From positions 90,952-154,951 of the forward strand of contig RSEE01000132.1 of the NCBI GenBank assembly GCA_003971905.1: a stretch of DNA of 64,000 nt, given 5' to 3'. The notes beneath the pieces were generated by a model that had not been told where the DNA came from, did not search any database, and saw only the letters and a list, made by a program, of their open reading frames with translations. Of this stretch, positions 35,063-46,806 are shown in pieces. Position 1 is the first letter of the stretch. Every line of letters starts with the position of its first letter. This DNA comes from Moniliella sp. 'wahieum'. Taxonomy: Eukaryota > Basidiomycota > Moniliellomycetes > Moniliellales > Moniliellaceae. The position numbers were made by a program, and so were the translations under genes.

Positions 35063-37517
35063 TCATCCTACACGCCCCAACTCCCCCTCCTCCTCCCCAT
35101 CCTCTTCCGCCGCCTCGCTTCCATCATCTGCATCCTCGCTCGCGGCCACCGCATAGGACCGTCCCAGGGGGCTCCTCGACCACCCCTCTTCCGCCAGCCC
35201 ACTTCCCGCCGTCGAGCGCGTCAGCTGGGTCGCTTGCGAGTACACTGACGACGGTTCCAACAGCGACACGGGTGGGCGGTAGGTCAATTTGTGGTGGCCA
35301 GGTGTCTGTTGCTGTTGCTGTAGCCGTTGTTGTTGCTGTTGTTGTTGCGGTAGGTCAAGTTGTTGTTGGTGTTGGTGTTGAACTTGGTGTCGCACTTGTT
35401 GTTGCCGATGGCGGTGGTAGCTGCGGTAGCGGTGATGACGTTGCTGGCGTTGCTGGCGTTGCTGGCGCTGGCGCTGGTGGTACGCACGGGCTTGTTGCTG
35501 GCTAATGTGCGGGCGAGTAACGTAGGTCCTCGTAAGGGGAGAGTATTAATAATAGGAGACGCTGACGCTCCTACCCCACCCGAAGTGGTAATGCTAATGC
35601 TAATGCTACCTCGTTTCTTGTACCTGTGCGTGGAGCTACCTCCCGGTCGGTGGGATGAGTGGGATGAACCATCGAGTCCACGTACGACGACAAGGTGAAT
35701 GATGACGATACTTTGATCGTGTTTTCAGACGACTTGAAACGACCCGAGACACCCCCCGAACGACCATCCGAGTCGCCATCAGAACCGCAGTCGGAATTGG
35801 AATTAGAATTGGAATTGGTCTGCGAATTGGAATGGGAATCAATAGTGGCGGTGTACTCGATCCCGCGTCGTCCTGAGGTAGAAGATCGAAGGCTCAGTTG
35901 ACTCTCTCGTTCCCAAGGCCAAGACGCAACTTCATGATGGCCGTGCGTAGCATCCTTCAGTGGCGGCGCAGCAGCCTTCCTTGTCGCCGTCGCCGTTTCC
36001 CCGTCGCCATCGTCACAGTCATTGGGAGGGCAACAGAAGAAGAAGGAACGGAAAGCAAGGAAGAAGGGACCAACCCATGTATATCTGCCATACGCTTTTC
36101 GTCCTCCGAATCCTGCTCACTCGTCGATGCAGCAAGGGAAACCAAGTACTCCACCGGCTCCTCCCCCCGCCCGCTCGAGGGACGAAGGAAAATATCATTG
36201 TGGTCCCATACCTTGGTCTCGTACGGGCACGAAGGTGGGGGGCACAGCGTCCGACGCTGACTCCGACTCGCACTCGCCTTCACACTCGAATTCGAATTCG
36301 TCCTTGCACTCATGACACTCTTCGGACACGGCCAAGATGGTGCCGTCGTGATCGAGAAACGAGGAGAGGTGAGCTAGATCACCGGACGAAGATTGGAACA
36401 TGGGAGGTCCCACGCCGGGTGGGACATCTTGGCCCGCACGGCCCCTAGGGTTGGGGGTTGACGGTCGCGCGGGTCTAGTACACCCCAAGGTGGTGGGGGG
36501 AGAAAGGGAAGAAGCAGGATGAGCGAGGTGGCGGGACGACATGTGTGGGGAACAGGGTGGATGGAGGACGGATGCAGTAGGGCGAGAGGGCAGTGGCCGG
36601 CGCATAAGAGCTGGGCTGGGCCTGCTGCCGTCGACGGCATGCTCGTGAGGGAACCGATCTTCAGGTACAAGCTGGTCCCATGGGGAGGAGGAGGAGGGGG
36701 CAACGCGACGGTCGATGCCCATGTCCATGACCATGTCCATATTAGCTCGATCGGGCCAACGTGGGCCATACGAAGGAACGTAGAGGGCAGAATGATCATA
36801 CGAAGCATGCATACCCGAGGGGACGCCGTGCCCGCTGTACGCACCCGTGGAACGGTTGGAACTGTCGCCACCAAGGGTCCAATCGAGCGAGACGCGGGAC
36901 ATGCGGGAATCGAGGCGGTGGGCAAAAGACACTGTACGGTTGTGGTGGCGATGTGTGTCTTGCGCAGCAGCACGGATACCAGCACCACGAGCGCCACGAG
37001 GGGGCAGACGATGGCCGCGGCCTTGCCTGCGGGTGAGGTGGCCATGGGCCGAGAAGACACTGACGACGCTGGTGTGGGCGTGAGCGGGGGCGGGTAAGCG
37101 TCAGCGGGAGGGCGATGGCCCGGCGGAAGGCGGGGTGTAGGCAGCGACAAAGACGGGTCCAGCGGGCGTCGCGGTGTCCCATGGCTGGTGCGGGTGCGGG
37201 ACGAGGGTGAGGAAGAGGGAGGCGTTGGCGGCGACGGCGGGGTCGGTGACCCACCAGTAAGGCGCGAGCTTGATGTGCGCATGGCCGGCGTTGGTGGCGA
37301 GGCGGCGCCAGGCATGGAGCGGCAGCAGCTGTGCTTCCGAGGCGCGGTAGACGTACAGGTCGAGCGCAGGCCACGGCGCCCAGCAGCGCCCATCCCAGCG
37401 CACGTCCGTCATCTGCGCCGTGTCGACGACGGCGGCGGCGGCGGGGGCGGTGTAGCCGTGGCTGAGCAGACACGCGGTGCGCGTCTCGGCGGTGGTGTTG
37501 GTGGTGGGGATGGCCAT
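35063..37517 (-). CDS. Single-pass membrane protein with Trp-rich ectodomain
   Basis: The ATG at 37517 opens an N-terminal domain of about 135 residues with many Trp (VRWDGRCWAPWPALDLYVY; LAPYWWVTDP; HPHQPWDTATPAGPVF) and NxT/NxS sites. A proline-rich stalk and one clear transmembrane helix follow (GKAAAIVCPLVALVVLVSVLL, about 36955-37020), then a long cytosolic tail. The tail is Ser/Pro-rich, then acidic (EFECEGECESE), with an SN-rich run near 35780-35820 and a polyQ stretch near 35330, ending GSEAAEEDGEEEGELGRVG at 35063. The tail must cross frame breaks near 37100, 36935, 36240 and more below 35960, so continuity to 35063 is inference. There is no obvious signal peptide. The architecture resembles fungal wall-sensor-like proteins; the function is unknown. 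Confidence 0.45.
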
Positions 37518-37669
37518 GGCGGAGGGGGGGGGAGAAGGGGAGGGTGAAGGGGACGGAAGAGGGGAGGCATATATACCCTACTCGCCCGAAGCATGGCCAG
37601 CTGCATGCGCCCCGCACTGCAGCGCACGCCGGCTGCCACAGGCGCCGTGCGGGTGCGCTGTTGGTGGGC

Positions 37670-37694
37670 TAGGGTTGGGCGCTAGGGTTGGGCG
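37670..37694 (+). promoter_or_regulatory. Two TAGGGTTGGGCG boxes in a divergent promoter
   Basis: Two copies, 37670-37681 and 37683-37694, in the 311-bp gap between the membrane-protein gene (minus, ATG 37517) and RAD5 (plus, ATG 37829). They could serve both genes. Confidence 0.5.
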
Positions 37695-37828
37695 TGTGCG
37701 CGACGCGCTGCGACGCGTGCTCTGGCCGCCACTCAATCAATATTCAGACGGCGTCAGCATCAGAACGCAGGCTACTCAAATTACTCACGACAGCCACCAC
37801 ATTGCATTTGCATTCTTTTCCCACCGCC

Positions 37829-40800
37829 ATGGCCGACGACTTTTTTGCCGCCGCGCCCCTCTTCTTCCCCGACCTCGACGACGAGCACGACGCTCCCCCC
37901 GCCGAGGACGTCCCTCCCGTCGCTGAGCACGACCCTCCCGCCGCCTCGCCTCCTCCGCCTCCTCCGCGCCGCAGCAAACGCACCCACACCACCGCCTTCC
38001 CCCCGCGCCCGCCGCTTGCCCGCCGATCCAGCCCGGGCGCCAACCAGCCTCTTCGCCCGCGGCCGCCGTCGTGGTCAGTGACTCGGACTTGTCCGACCCG
38101 ACCACCGCCGCAGCCGCAGTCCCAGCCCCGGCCCCCACCAGCACCAGCACCAGCACCGGACCTGCAGCTGGGCCAGCCCGCGACGTGCGCACGCACCGAG
38201 GCGAGACGGCGTTGCTGGCGCTGCCGTGGGAGCGGGTGTACATGGGCGCGTTTGTGGTGCAGGCGTGGTCGACGGTGAGTGGGTCTGGGTGGCTGCGGAT
38301 TGGGGACCGGGTGGATCTGGTGAACCAGGTGGACCAACCAGCTTCCAAGGTCGCGTCCGCCCCGCCCCGGGCCAAGAAGAGCAAACAGACCACTTTGGCT
38401 GCTGCGTTTTCCGCGCCCAACAAGGCCACCTCCCTCGCCCACTCAAGACGCGACAGTAACATTCTCATCCGCTTTACCAATCCACAGGGTTCGAGGTGGG
38501 TCGTGTGTTGAAGCAGCACGCGGCCTGGTTGGCCAAGCTTATGCGCCACCACCTCGTCCACCTCCAGGGTAACGTGGTGGACTGTCCTTCGCGGTTGGAG
38601 ATGGGGTCGGACGTGTTGTTGTCGCTCGACGTGTACCTTTTGCGCCACGTCTTTCTCGATGCGGGTACCTACACTTTTTCCCGTCCGGGTGACGACCCTT
38701 CGGGCATGCGTACCACCCGCCGCGAGCAGCTAGACGGGTTCGAGTCGGAGCGGGAGTACGAGCTGGCACAGCGCAAGAACATGTTCCTCTCGCTCTTTGA
38801 CCAGCTCAACATGCGTCCCAAAACACAACAAAAGGATACCCAGTGGATGCCGATCGGCAAGGGCGTGCAGCCCCTGCAGCCTTCCGAGGGGGACAACGAC
38901 GAGCCCGCGCCCGATGGTACCGAAGTCAGTGCCGACTTGGTTGGTCAGTTGTTCCATTCCGCTGCTACTGAGTTCCTCCCCGACCCGTCCCAACGATTTG
39001 CCCAGGGCGACCGGCTGCCGCCTTTGCCGGAAAAGGAGCCGGCAGCGAGCTTTGCATTGCAACTCCGGCCGTACCAGAAACAACGCTGTGGTGGATGGAT
39101 GCAATGGAGAGTGCTACGTCCAACGCGCCTGCGCCCGGTCGGAACAGCTCGGTAACGAACATCTTCACCCGCTTTGGAAAGAGTACGTCTTGCCCCCTCC
39201 GCCGGACGGGGACGCAAAACAGGAACAGGTCGCGCCCCGACAGTTTACTTCAAGTACGTTATTTCCCCAATATAAGTTCTGGGTTTTGGATTCTGGGTAT
39301 GGATGGCTGACCACGGATCTTCCCTCCCCTCTTTCTCTCTCGATCCCTAGTCCCTACACGGCGATTTGCGCGTCACCTTCCCTGCTGCGGGCAAGGGGTC
39401 TCGCGGGGGCATTTTGGCGGACGAGATGGGGCTGGGCAAGACAGTGATGCTAGCCAGCTTGCTGCACACCAATCCGCCTTTGAGTTCGAGTTCGGCGGAG
39501 GAGTGGGACGGGATTGGACCGCTGGCTGAGGTGGTGAGGCGGGCACGTTCCCACGCGGTCGGGCGACACTGGTTGTGGCGCCCATGTCGCTGATTGGACA
39601 ATGGCAAGACGAGTTGGCACGAGCGAGCAAGAAAGATACGTTACGTGTACAGCTGTACTATGGTTCGAAGACCGATACCTTTCCTGGGCTTCTGCAGCGG
39701 GCAAGGTGGATGTGGTGATAACTTCCTATGGCACCTTGGCTTCGCAGTGGCATGCGCTCACGCCCCTCCTGGCCGAGATGGAGGGTGCGAGCGACGGGCG
39801 GAAAACATTGTTGGCCAAGCAAATCCAACGCACCTGTCCTCTCTTTGGTGTGGCGTGGCACCGAGTCGTGCTGGACGAGGCACATGTGATCCGTAACCGT
39901 GCGACGCAGACGGCGCGTGCGACAGCGGCGTTGCAAGCTACACGACGGTGGTGTTTGACCGGGACACCAATTGTGAATCGGTTGACAGACTTGTTCCAAC
40001 TGCTTGCGTTTTTGCGTGTTGAGCCATGGGGCAACTGGGCCTTCTTTCATGCGTTGGTGGCACAGCCGTTCCAGGCCAAGAACCCTGCCGCTTTGGACAT
40101 TGTCGCAGCCATTTTATCTTCGACGTTGTTGCGTCGGGAAAAACGGATGCGGGACGAGGAGGGTCGTCCGATTGTTGCGCTGCCCCAAGACGTACGACGT
40201 GCAGGAACTACCACTGTCGCCTGTCGAGCGCGAAATTTACGACAACGTCTATGCGCAGGCTAAGCGACGGTACGATCGTTTGGTCCAGCATGGTTGGGGA
40301 CGTAAAGTGAGTTTAATCTTTGCTGTGCTGATGCGTCTTCGGCAAGCTGTTTGTCACCCGGCCCTCGTACCCTGTTACAACGATGACGATGCGGTACACG
40401 ATGACGCATGGAGCGAGTCCGACGACGATGCCCAAGTCGAACGTAAAACTAATGCTTTGATTGCCGATTTGGTCCGCCGCTTTGGTCACGACAATAAAGA
40501 CCAGCCTGATTTTGCCCGCCGCGCACTGGAGGACTTGACGCGTACCCAGCGTCCCCGTCCTGCTGCCGCGTGTGATTCGGACGAGCAAGAGGGGAGGGAC
40601 GAACGGGCGGAGCGGGCGTTGGGTTCTGCGGACGGTACTGCAGATGGAACGAACAGTGCGGAGGGTGCGGACGCCCCAAGAGAGATACCTGTGGCGGTTT
40701 CTCTGGACAAGGGGAAGGACAAAGAGACGGAGACCGAGATGGACATGGAGTGCCAGCTGTGCCTGGAGGAAGTAAAGGAGAAAGCCTACTTGCCCAAGTG

Positions 40801-41591
40801 CCTTCACTCGGCGTGCTACGACTGTTTGGTCGAGGATCCAAGCGGAGGAAGCACAAGGCCATGTGCCCCTCTGTCCCATGTGTCGCGCAGGCCCGATTGG
40901 GATAGACGATTTGGTGCGCGTACCAAAGGAGGAGACATCAGCATCAGCATCGGCATCAGCATCCTCAGCATCGGCATCAGCATCGGCGTCAGTATTGGCC
41001 TCGGTCTCCGCCTCCTCCGCGTCTGGTTCCGACCCGGGCGCCGCGTCCGCGGGCACGCCACCCACTGGGGAGAGTCGGGAAAGCACCAAGGTGGCACGTT
41101 TTCGTGCGCTGGAGCATCTGCGCATCACGGAGCCCGAATTTAAAGCGGTGGTATTTTCGCAGTTCACTTCGTTTCTCGATATTGTGCAGACGGTGTTGCG
41201 TCGTGCTGGGTTTGCGACGGTGCGGATTGACGGGTCGACGTCGCAAGCTGCGCGGGCGGCGGCGGTGCGTCAGTTTGACGATTCGCACAGCGGTGTAAAG
41301 GTGATGTTGGCATCTACGCGTGCGGCGGGGGTAGGACTCAACTTGACACGTGCGAATCATGTGTGGTTATTGGACTGTTGGTGGAACGCGTCGACGGAGG
41401 AGCAGGCGGTGGACCGCGTGCATCGGATTGGTCAAACAAGGCCCGTTGTCGTACACCGGATCTTGATCCAGGACTCGATTGAGCAGCGCATCATGCTCAT
41501 CCAGCAGCGCAAACAGGCTCTCGTCAATAATGCCCTGGGCAAACAGGGCGGCGACTTGCAGGAGAACTTGAAGTTGCTCTTTTCGGATTAG
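37829..41591 (+). CDS. RAD5/HLTF-like helicase and ubiquitin ligase
   Basis: A DNA-damage-tolerance protein: replication-fork remodeller and PCNA polyubiquitin ligase in the family. The ATG at 37829 (CCGCCATGG) begins MADDFFAAAPLFFPDLDDE. A HIRAN domain follows (WERVYMGAFVVQAWSTVSG .. ILIRFTN), then ALQLRPYQKQ, the Walker A DEMGLGKT (39420-39443), the Walker B DEAH (39874-39885) with LTGTPIVNRLTDL, a RING finger inserted in the helicase (CQLCLEEVKEKAYLPKCLHS, about 40751, closing with LCPMC), an Ala-Ser repeat, and helicase C motifs (VFSQFTSFLD; VGLNL; VDRVHRIGQTRP). One intron, 39254-39352, sits in the YFNPYTGDL motif. Frame breaks occur near 38050, 38493, 39084, 39165, 39244, 39360, 39560, 39690, 40190 and 40855. 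Domain order and length are complete, which argues for a real gene with sequence errors. Confidence 0.9.
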
Positions 41592-42195
41592 ACGCCTGTC
41601 TCTGTCCATCCGACCGGATGGATCCAACTGCAAGACCAGCCATCCGAGGGCGAGGCACTCAATTCGACGGGTCTCCTTGTTCGCTTCCATCTACCCCTCG
41701 GCCTCCTCGGCCGGCTCCCTTTCCATCGGTTTTCCATTGCCGTCGCGTTGCTACGAATGCATTCTTTCTCCTGCCGGGCCCACTGCGTCGCATCGGGGTT
41801 CTCAGTCGGCATGGCTCGTGCCTCGGCGTGACCCTTTTTTCTGTATCGCAGCAGAATCTCGTCGTAGTTTCTTCCCAAAGCAGTGGCTCCACCTCCTTCC
41901 CTTCCTACAGTATATCGGAGGGGGCCGCAGACACCGTGGCCACAGACTGGGACTCCAGCAGCCGCAGGACCCATACTTAGCTCACCTACACGTGCACTAA
42001 CACACTATCATCTTCCTCCTCATCCTCCCACCCTCCTTCCCACTCTCCCGCTCATCCTGATACCAGGCAGACCGACCTAACCCCCACTCGTATGCTGCTC
42101 GTATGCAACTCGTATGCATCGTTTTCTCGACCGCGGACTCTGGGCAGGTGCACGCACCCCAAGCGGACCCGTCGGATCCGGCCTTGTACCTCTTC
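41592..42195. other. Convergent intergenic region RAD5 / cyclophilin H
   Basis: About 600 bp of C/T-rich DNA between two stop codons. It presumably holds both 3' UTRs; no separate feature was seen. Confidence 0.5.
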
Positions 42196-43373
42196 TTACA
42201 TCTCCCCACACTCTGCACAGGTTCAGGTTCGCGTCAGTTCTCCCTTCCTCTTCCCCTTCTCGGTCTTCCTGTCGTGCCTGGCACAGACTGCGTCCCCCTC
42301 ACCCCCTCGCTCCCACTCCGCTGCTAGGTGTGACCCCCTGGCGCACTCGCGCACTAGAGGGGCGTAGGACGTACCTGTAATTTTGACTTCGAGGCGGGGC
42401 CGGTTGTTTGTGCCAGTGGTGATGTTTTCGATCCGGCGAACGGTGAGCATGCCATCGACCACCTTGCCAAATACCACATGTTTGTTGTTGAGAAATTCGG
42501 CTGGGGCAGTGGTGATGAAGAATTGGCTGCCGTTGGTGTTGGGACCGGAATTGGCCTGCCCGTCCCGCCCACGTGGACACACGTCAAGAGTATGCGGTGA
42601 AGAGCAAAGAGCGAAGAGTAAAGAGTAAAGAGCAAATGGCAAAACATACCAGCCAACACAAAACCAAACACAAAAGGAAAACGTTAGTTTTGTCCTCCTT
42701 GACCCTCCACAACCACCATCGTCACTACCACCTGCGCTCGCCTCGCCTTCGCTCCATGGGGGCGCGCACGTGAAGCACCAGGACGCATGGAAGGAGACGG
42801 AGACGAAGAACGAAGGAGACGCAGAAGGAGAAGAGACGCAGCAGGCAAAGGGGAACACTACCATACTGAGCAACCCAGGACCGGTATGTTTCTCGGTAAA
42901 GTTTTCGTCGGGAAAGGTAGGTCCGTAGATGGAGAAGGAACCTTTTCCATCGCCCTCGGTAAAGTCGCCGCCTTGGATCATAAAGTCCTTGATGACGCGG
43001 TGGAAGGTGCTGCCCTTGTAGCCCATGGGGATGTGGTTGACCCTGGGCGCAAGGGACCAATGGACCACGTGCCAATTCGTTCGTCAGCCACCGCGCTCCC
43101 ACAGCCACACACACACACAGCAAGAGGGGCAGGGGGCGACGTACCGATGCTCGCCCGTGCAGAGTTGGCGGAAGTTCTCGGCGGTCCTGGCGGCGGAGGG
43201 AGAGAAGAGGAGGGAGGGTCAGCACGCGTGCAGCGCGCAGAGAGGAGAGCGTACTTGGGCACCACGTCGCTGAAGAGCTCCATCTTGATGCGGCCGGCGG
43301 GTGCGTCGCCAATGGACACATCGAAGAACACCACCGGACGGCCGTCGGGGCCAGCGCCCTTGATCTCCGCCAT
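42196..43373 (-). CDS. Peptidyl-prolyl isomerase H (cyclophilin H)
   Basis: A cyclophilin associated with the U4/U6-U5 snRNP that isomerises prolyl bonds during spliceosome assembly. Exons on the minus strand are 43373-43255, 43186-43145, 43042-42862, 42555-42375 and 42212-42196; together 540 nt, or 179 residues plus stop, with no frame break. Catalytic signature [15 protein letters not shown], substrate-loop FADENF-like [21 protein letters not shown], and QFFITT are present. The position usually occupied by the cyclosporin-contact Trp reads KHVVFG, as in cyclophilin H. The 17-nt last exon codes for the ECGEM end typical of this subfamily, which ends QCGEM in animals. Introns are 68, 102, 306 and 162 nt. 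It is divergent from NOP12 with 224 bp between starts. Confidence 0.95.
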
Positions 43374-43597
43374 GCTTGCGACGATCGCTGAAGCGGATGG
43401 GGCCCAACGCCTTGCTTGCTCCGGCCATGTCCCGAGGCCCGTGGCCAGCCTGCTGACCTAATCGCCTGCTGGCACGCCCGCCGTGCGGGGGCGCGGCGGA
43501 ACAGGGCGGAATAAAATTTGTTTTTTTGTTCGCTTGGCCGTCGGTGGGTTGGTGGGCGGGTGGATTGGGCTGCTGCATCCCCACCGCCTCCATCGCC
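43374..43597. promoter_or_regulatory. Divergent promoter of cyclophilin H and NOP12-like genes
   Basis: A 224-bp gap between two ATGs. It holds an AATAAAATTTG A/T element (about 43511) and a GGGCCCAACGCC string whose complement shares GTTGGGC with the TAGGGTTGGGC boxes elsewhere. Co-regulation of two RNA-processing genes is an inference from the layout. Confidence 0.4.
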
Positions 43598-45971
43598 ATG
43601 GGCAAGCGCAAGTCCCCGCCGAGTCCGCCGACCCGGCCCCCGCCGAGCCCACACACACCCACGACAAGCACCACCACAAGCACAAGAAGGACAAGACGGA
43701 TAAGAAAGACAAGAAGGACAAGAAACGCAAGCACTCCCATCCCGCTGCCTCAGCCACCTCTCCCGCGCCCACCACGGCTCCTGGCTTCGACGCCGATCTG
43801 GCCAGCATCTTTGCCTCGGCCAGTACCGCTGCTGCTCCTGCTGCTGCTCCTGCTGCTGCTGCTCCTGCTGCTGCTCCTGCTGCTGCTTCTGCTGCTGCTG
43901 CTGCTCCCGCTCCTGTCCCCGCTGCGGTGGTGGCCGAAGAGACCGAGGACGAGAACGAGGACGAAGGGTTGCGTCCGGACCAGCTGGCTGCGTTCCGAGA
44001 GGAGTTGGGTTTGCCTGCCACCGACGCCGACGCTGGTGCCGAGGACAGTGCCGCCAAAGACGAAGACGAAGACGAAGATGCAGACCAAGACGAGGATTCC
44101 GACGCTGGCACGGGCGCCGGTCTACGCCAGACACCGAGTGGGACCAAGAGCACGACCACAACCGCCACCCCAACCGAGTCCAAGTCCAAGGGGACGGGAC
44201 CAGGCGTGACGCCAGCCCAACGGGCGGAGCAAGATCGACACACCTTGTTCCTAGGCAACGTGCCGCTGTCCACCCTGACGTCGCGCGCGGCACAACGACA
44301 ATTGCGTACGCACGTCGCATCGCTCTTGCCTGGCCTACCACGTAGCGCACTAGCTTCACTGCGGTTCCGTTCTGTGCCCTTTGCCCAGCCCACCGACCCG
44401 GTCGGACCGTCCGCAAACCGGGACGAACGCACGCGGTCGCATCGCCAGGCCGTTGCCCGTGCCGAGCTGCAAGAGCAAGGTGAAAACCCACTTAGTCTCA
44501 CTTACCTCGCCCCCGGTCAAAAGCGCAAGATTGCTGCGATCAAGGCTGAGGTCAACCCGTTGGGTAGCTCGTGCAATGGTTACCTCGTACTTAACCCTGC
44601 TTTGGGCCAGATGCACCCGGCCTCAGCTGAGGCTGAGGCTGAGGATGAGGCTGACCGCGAAGCAAGCCCCGACTCGGACACCGACCTGCCCGCTCCGAAA
44701 GATAAAGACACGACCGACGTGGCTGGGAGCGGAGAGGGGGCGGCCCAGACCCAAACCCCAACCCAAGCGATGGAAGTGCGTCTGGTAGCGGCCGTGTTGT
44801 TGGCGTCCTTGGTGGACGGGACGTTGTTCCAGGGCAAGCATTTACGATCGGACTTGGCTGTTGGCTTGACGCCTGAGGAGCTGAGTTCTGGGCAACGTGT
44901 TACGGAGCAGTACATCTCCTCTGGTGGTGAGTTTGCTCCCGATCCTGGTTCCTGCTCTGCAGGCGATCCAGCCGAGCCACGATCCGAGCCGGACCGTGTT
45001 CGTGGGCAACGTCGACTTTCAAGCGTCGGAAGAAGATCTGCGGTGGTTTTTCGAAGCGACGTTGGTGCAGGAACGTGGGCTGCCATCGCCTCTTCCTTCC
45101 TCTTCTAGTAGCGGCGTGTTTGGGTGCAGAGCGTACGGATCGTACGGGACAAGGCGACGCAGTTGGGCAAAGGGTTTGCCTATGTCCGTTTGGCCGACGA
45201 AGCATGTGTAGACGAACTGATCGCACTAGCTCAAGCCGATGCAGAACGGTACCGTCTCGCACAACTTGCACATCGCAAAGCCGGTGCTTCGGAAAACGGT
45301 CACTCTCGTCCGTCCGTTAAGCGTACACTGAAATTCATGAAACGCGCCCTGCGCGTCTCGCGATGCAAGAACTTGCCCTCGTCCCGTCCTGGCTCTGGAC
45401 ATGGATCCCGTCCTGCCCTGGCTCTGGAGGTGGATCTGCTTTGGATCGTCCGCCGCCCCGCGGCATACGATGGACGCTCAGGGCGTACCGCCCACACCGC
45501 GAATGCGAGGCCGCTCCTCTGGTGCGCCCACGCCCGGTGGCACGTCGCCCTTTGCGCGTCTGCCGCGTCGGACCATGGACAGTAGTCGCGCGCACGTAGT
45601 GCGGCGCGCACGACTGGGCCGCACGTGCCCAGCCAAGCGGACCCTTCGGGGTCGTCCTCGGGATCGGGATTGGGTTCCGGATCGGGTTCGGGGATGGGAT
45701 CTCCACGCCCTGTGCACCTGAAAGAAGGGAGCAAAGAAGCGTTGAAATGGCCAAGAAGCACGATGTGCACCGTACGGCCAAACGTTTGGCGAAGAAACAA
45801 CAGAAACGGATGGACCGTGCCGTTGTCGCTGCGACAGGCACAGCGTCAGGTAAGACCGCTCCAACAGGTCGGGGCCAAGGCGTCCAAACCAGGTCAAGGC
45901 GGCAGCAAATTAAATCTGCTTCCAAATCGAAAAAACCGACATCTAAGGCGGCTCATAAGGCTTCCAAGTAA
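43598..45971 (+). CDS. NOP12/RBM34-like nucleolar RNA-binding protein
   Basis: Predicted to act in 60S ribosomal subunit (25S rRNA) maturation in the nucleolus. The ATG at 43598 gives MGKRKS; a Lys/His run (HHHKHKKDKTDKKDKKDKKRK) and an Ala/Pro repeat follow. RRM1 carries HTLFLGNVPLST and, after a large insert, SSCNGYLVLNP. An acidic insert leads to RRM2 with RNP2 TVFVGNVDF and RNP1 LGKGFAYVRL. The FMKRALRVSRCK segment and a basic tail (RTAKRLAKKQQKRMDRA) fit Nop12. Frame breaks fall near 43613 (C-run), 44935-44975 (near a possible 36-nt intron) and 45118, and again in 45380-45750. The stop at 45971 follows TSKAAHKASK. Domain order and the RRM motifs are clear; exact joins are not. Confidence 0.75.
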
Positions 45972-46806
45972 TTTTACTTCTATTCGGTTTGGTGTGTTGA
46001 GCTTCAATGCGTTGCCCAGGTTCGCTGGTTCGCTGGTTCGCAGGTTCACAGGTTCACAGGATCTTTCGTCTACGACAGGGGGGAGGGGGGAGCGAATAGA
46101 ACACATGCCGGATTTGAGATTTGAGGTATTTGCTCTGGTTTTGGGACTGGTTTTGGGACTGGGACTGTGCCCTACTCAACTCGACTCGACTTAACTCAAC
46201 TCGGCTCGACTCTACGGTACCCGTGCCCCACCTCCCACCGATCCTTTTGCTACGACCTAGTCTCCTCCGCGAGGTCAAACAAGACAAGATGTCCTGCGAC
46301 AGGTTAAGACCTTTGATCCATATGAATGCAACCCAGTAACCAGAACCCTGAGACGGATGGATGTATGTGTAAATGTAAGTGTAAGTATGTGTGTGTGGGA
46401 GTGCGAGTGCGAGGGCGAGGGCGAGGGCGAGGGGAGGGCGAGGGCGAGAAGATGTCCTGAGAGAACCCACACCCGGGAAGGAGAACGATGAGAGAAAAGA
46501 AAATCACACCGCGAGAGGGAGAGGAAGATAACAAGGAAGAAAACCGGACTCCCCACCCCTAACCCCAACATAGAACCCACAAAGAAGAGAGTGGACATTA
46601 CGTTCCTCGGGTGGTAACCTTGTTGTTCTCGATACCGTTGACAATACGTAGTTGACGTTTCGTTGTGGGTACCGTTATCAATGTTAATGCTGTTAATGTT
46701 GACGATGACGATGATGAGGATGAGGATGAGGATGAGGATGAGGACGCTGATGGTTGGCCAGGGGGGGGAGCACTATACCGTGCACTACTGTATCTTAGGG
46801 GGGCTG
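45972..46806. other. Convergent 3' region NOP12-like / REG1-like
   Basis: About 830 bp. It contains a GGTTCGCTGGTTCGC repeat, AACTCGACTCGACTTAACTC repeats (46178-46212), a (GAGGGC)n run (about 46410-46445) and a (GATGAG)n run (about 46705-46742). No gene is seen. Confidence 0.45.

Noticed and set aside
42725-44491. 588-codon minus-strand frame
   Set aside because: It lies antisense to the NOP12-like coding region and runs through cyclophilin H introns. It shows Arg/Gln-rich repeat composition only.
44937-44972. 36-nt intron in the NOP12-like gene
   Set aside because: GT and AG are present, but the length is a multiple of three and does not repair the frame; a single-base break explains the shift equally well.
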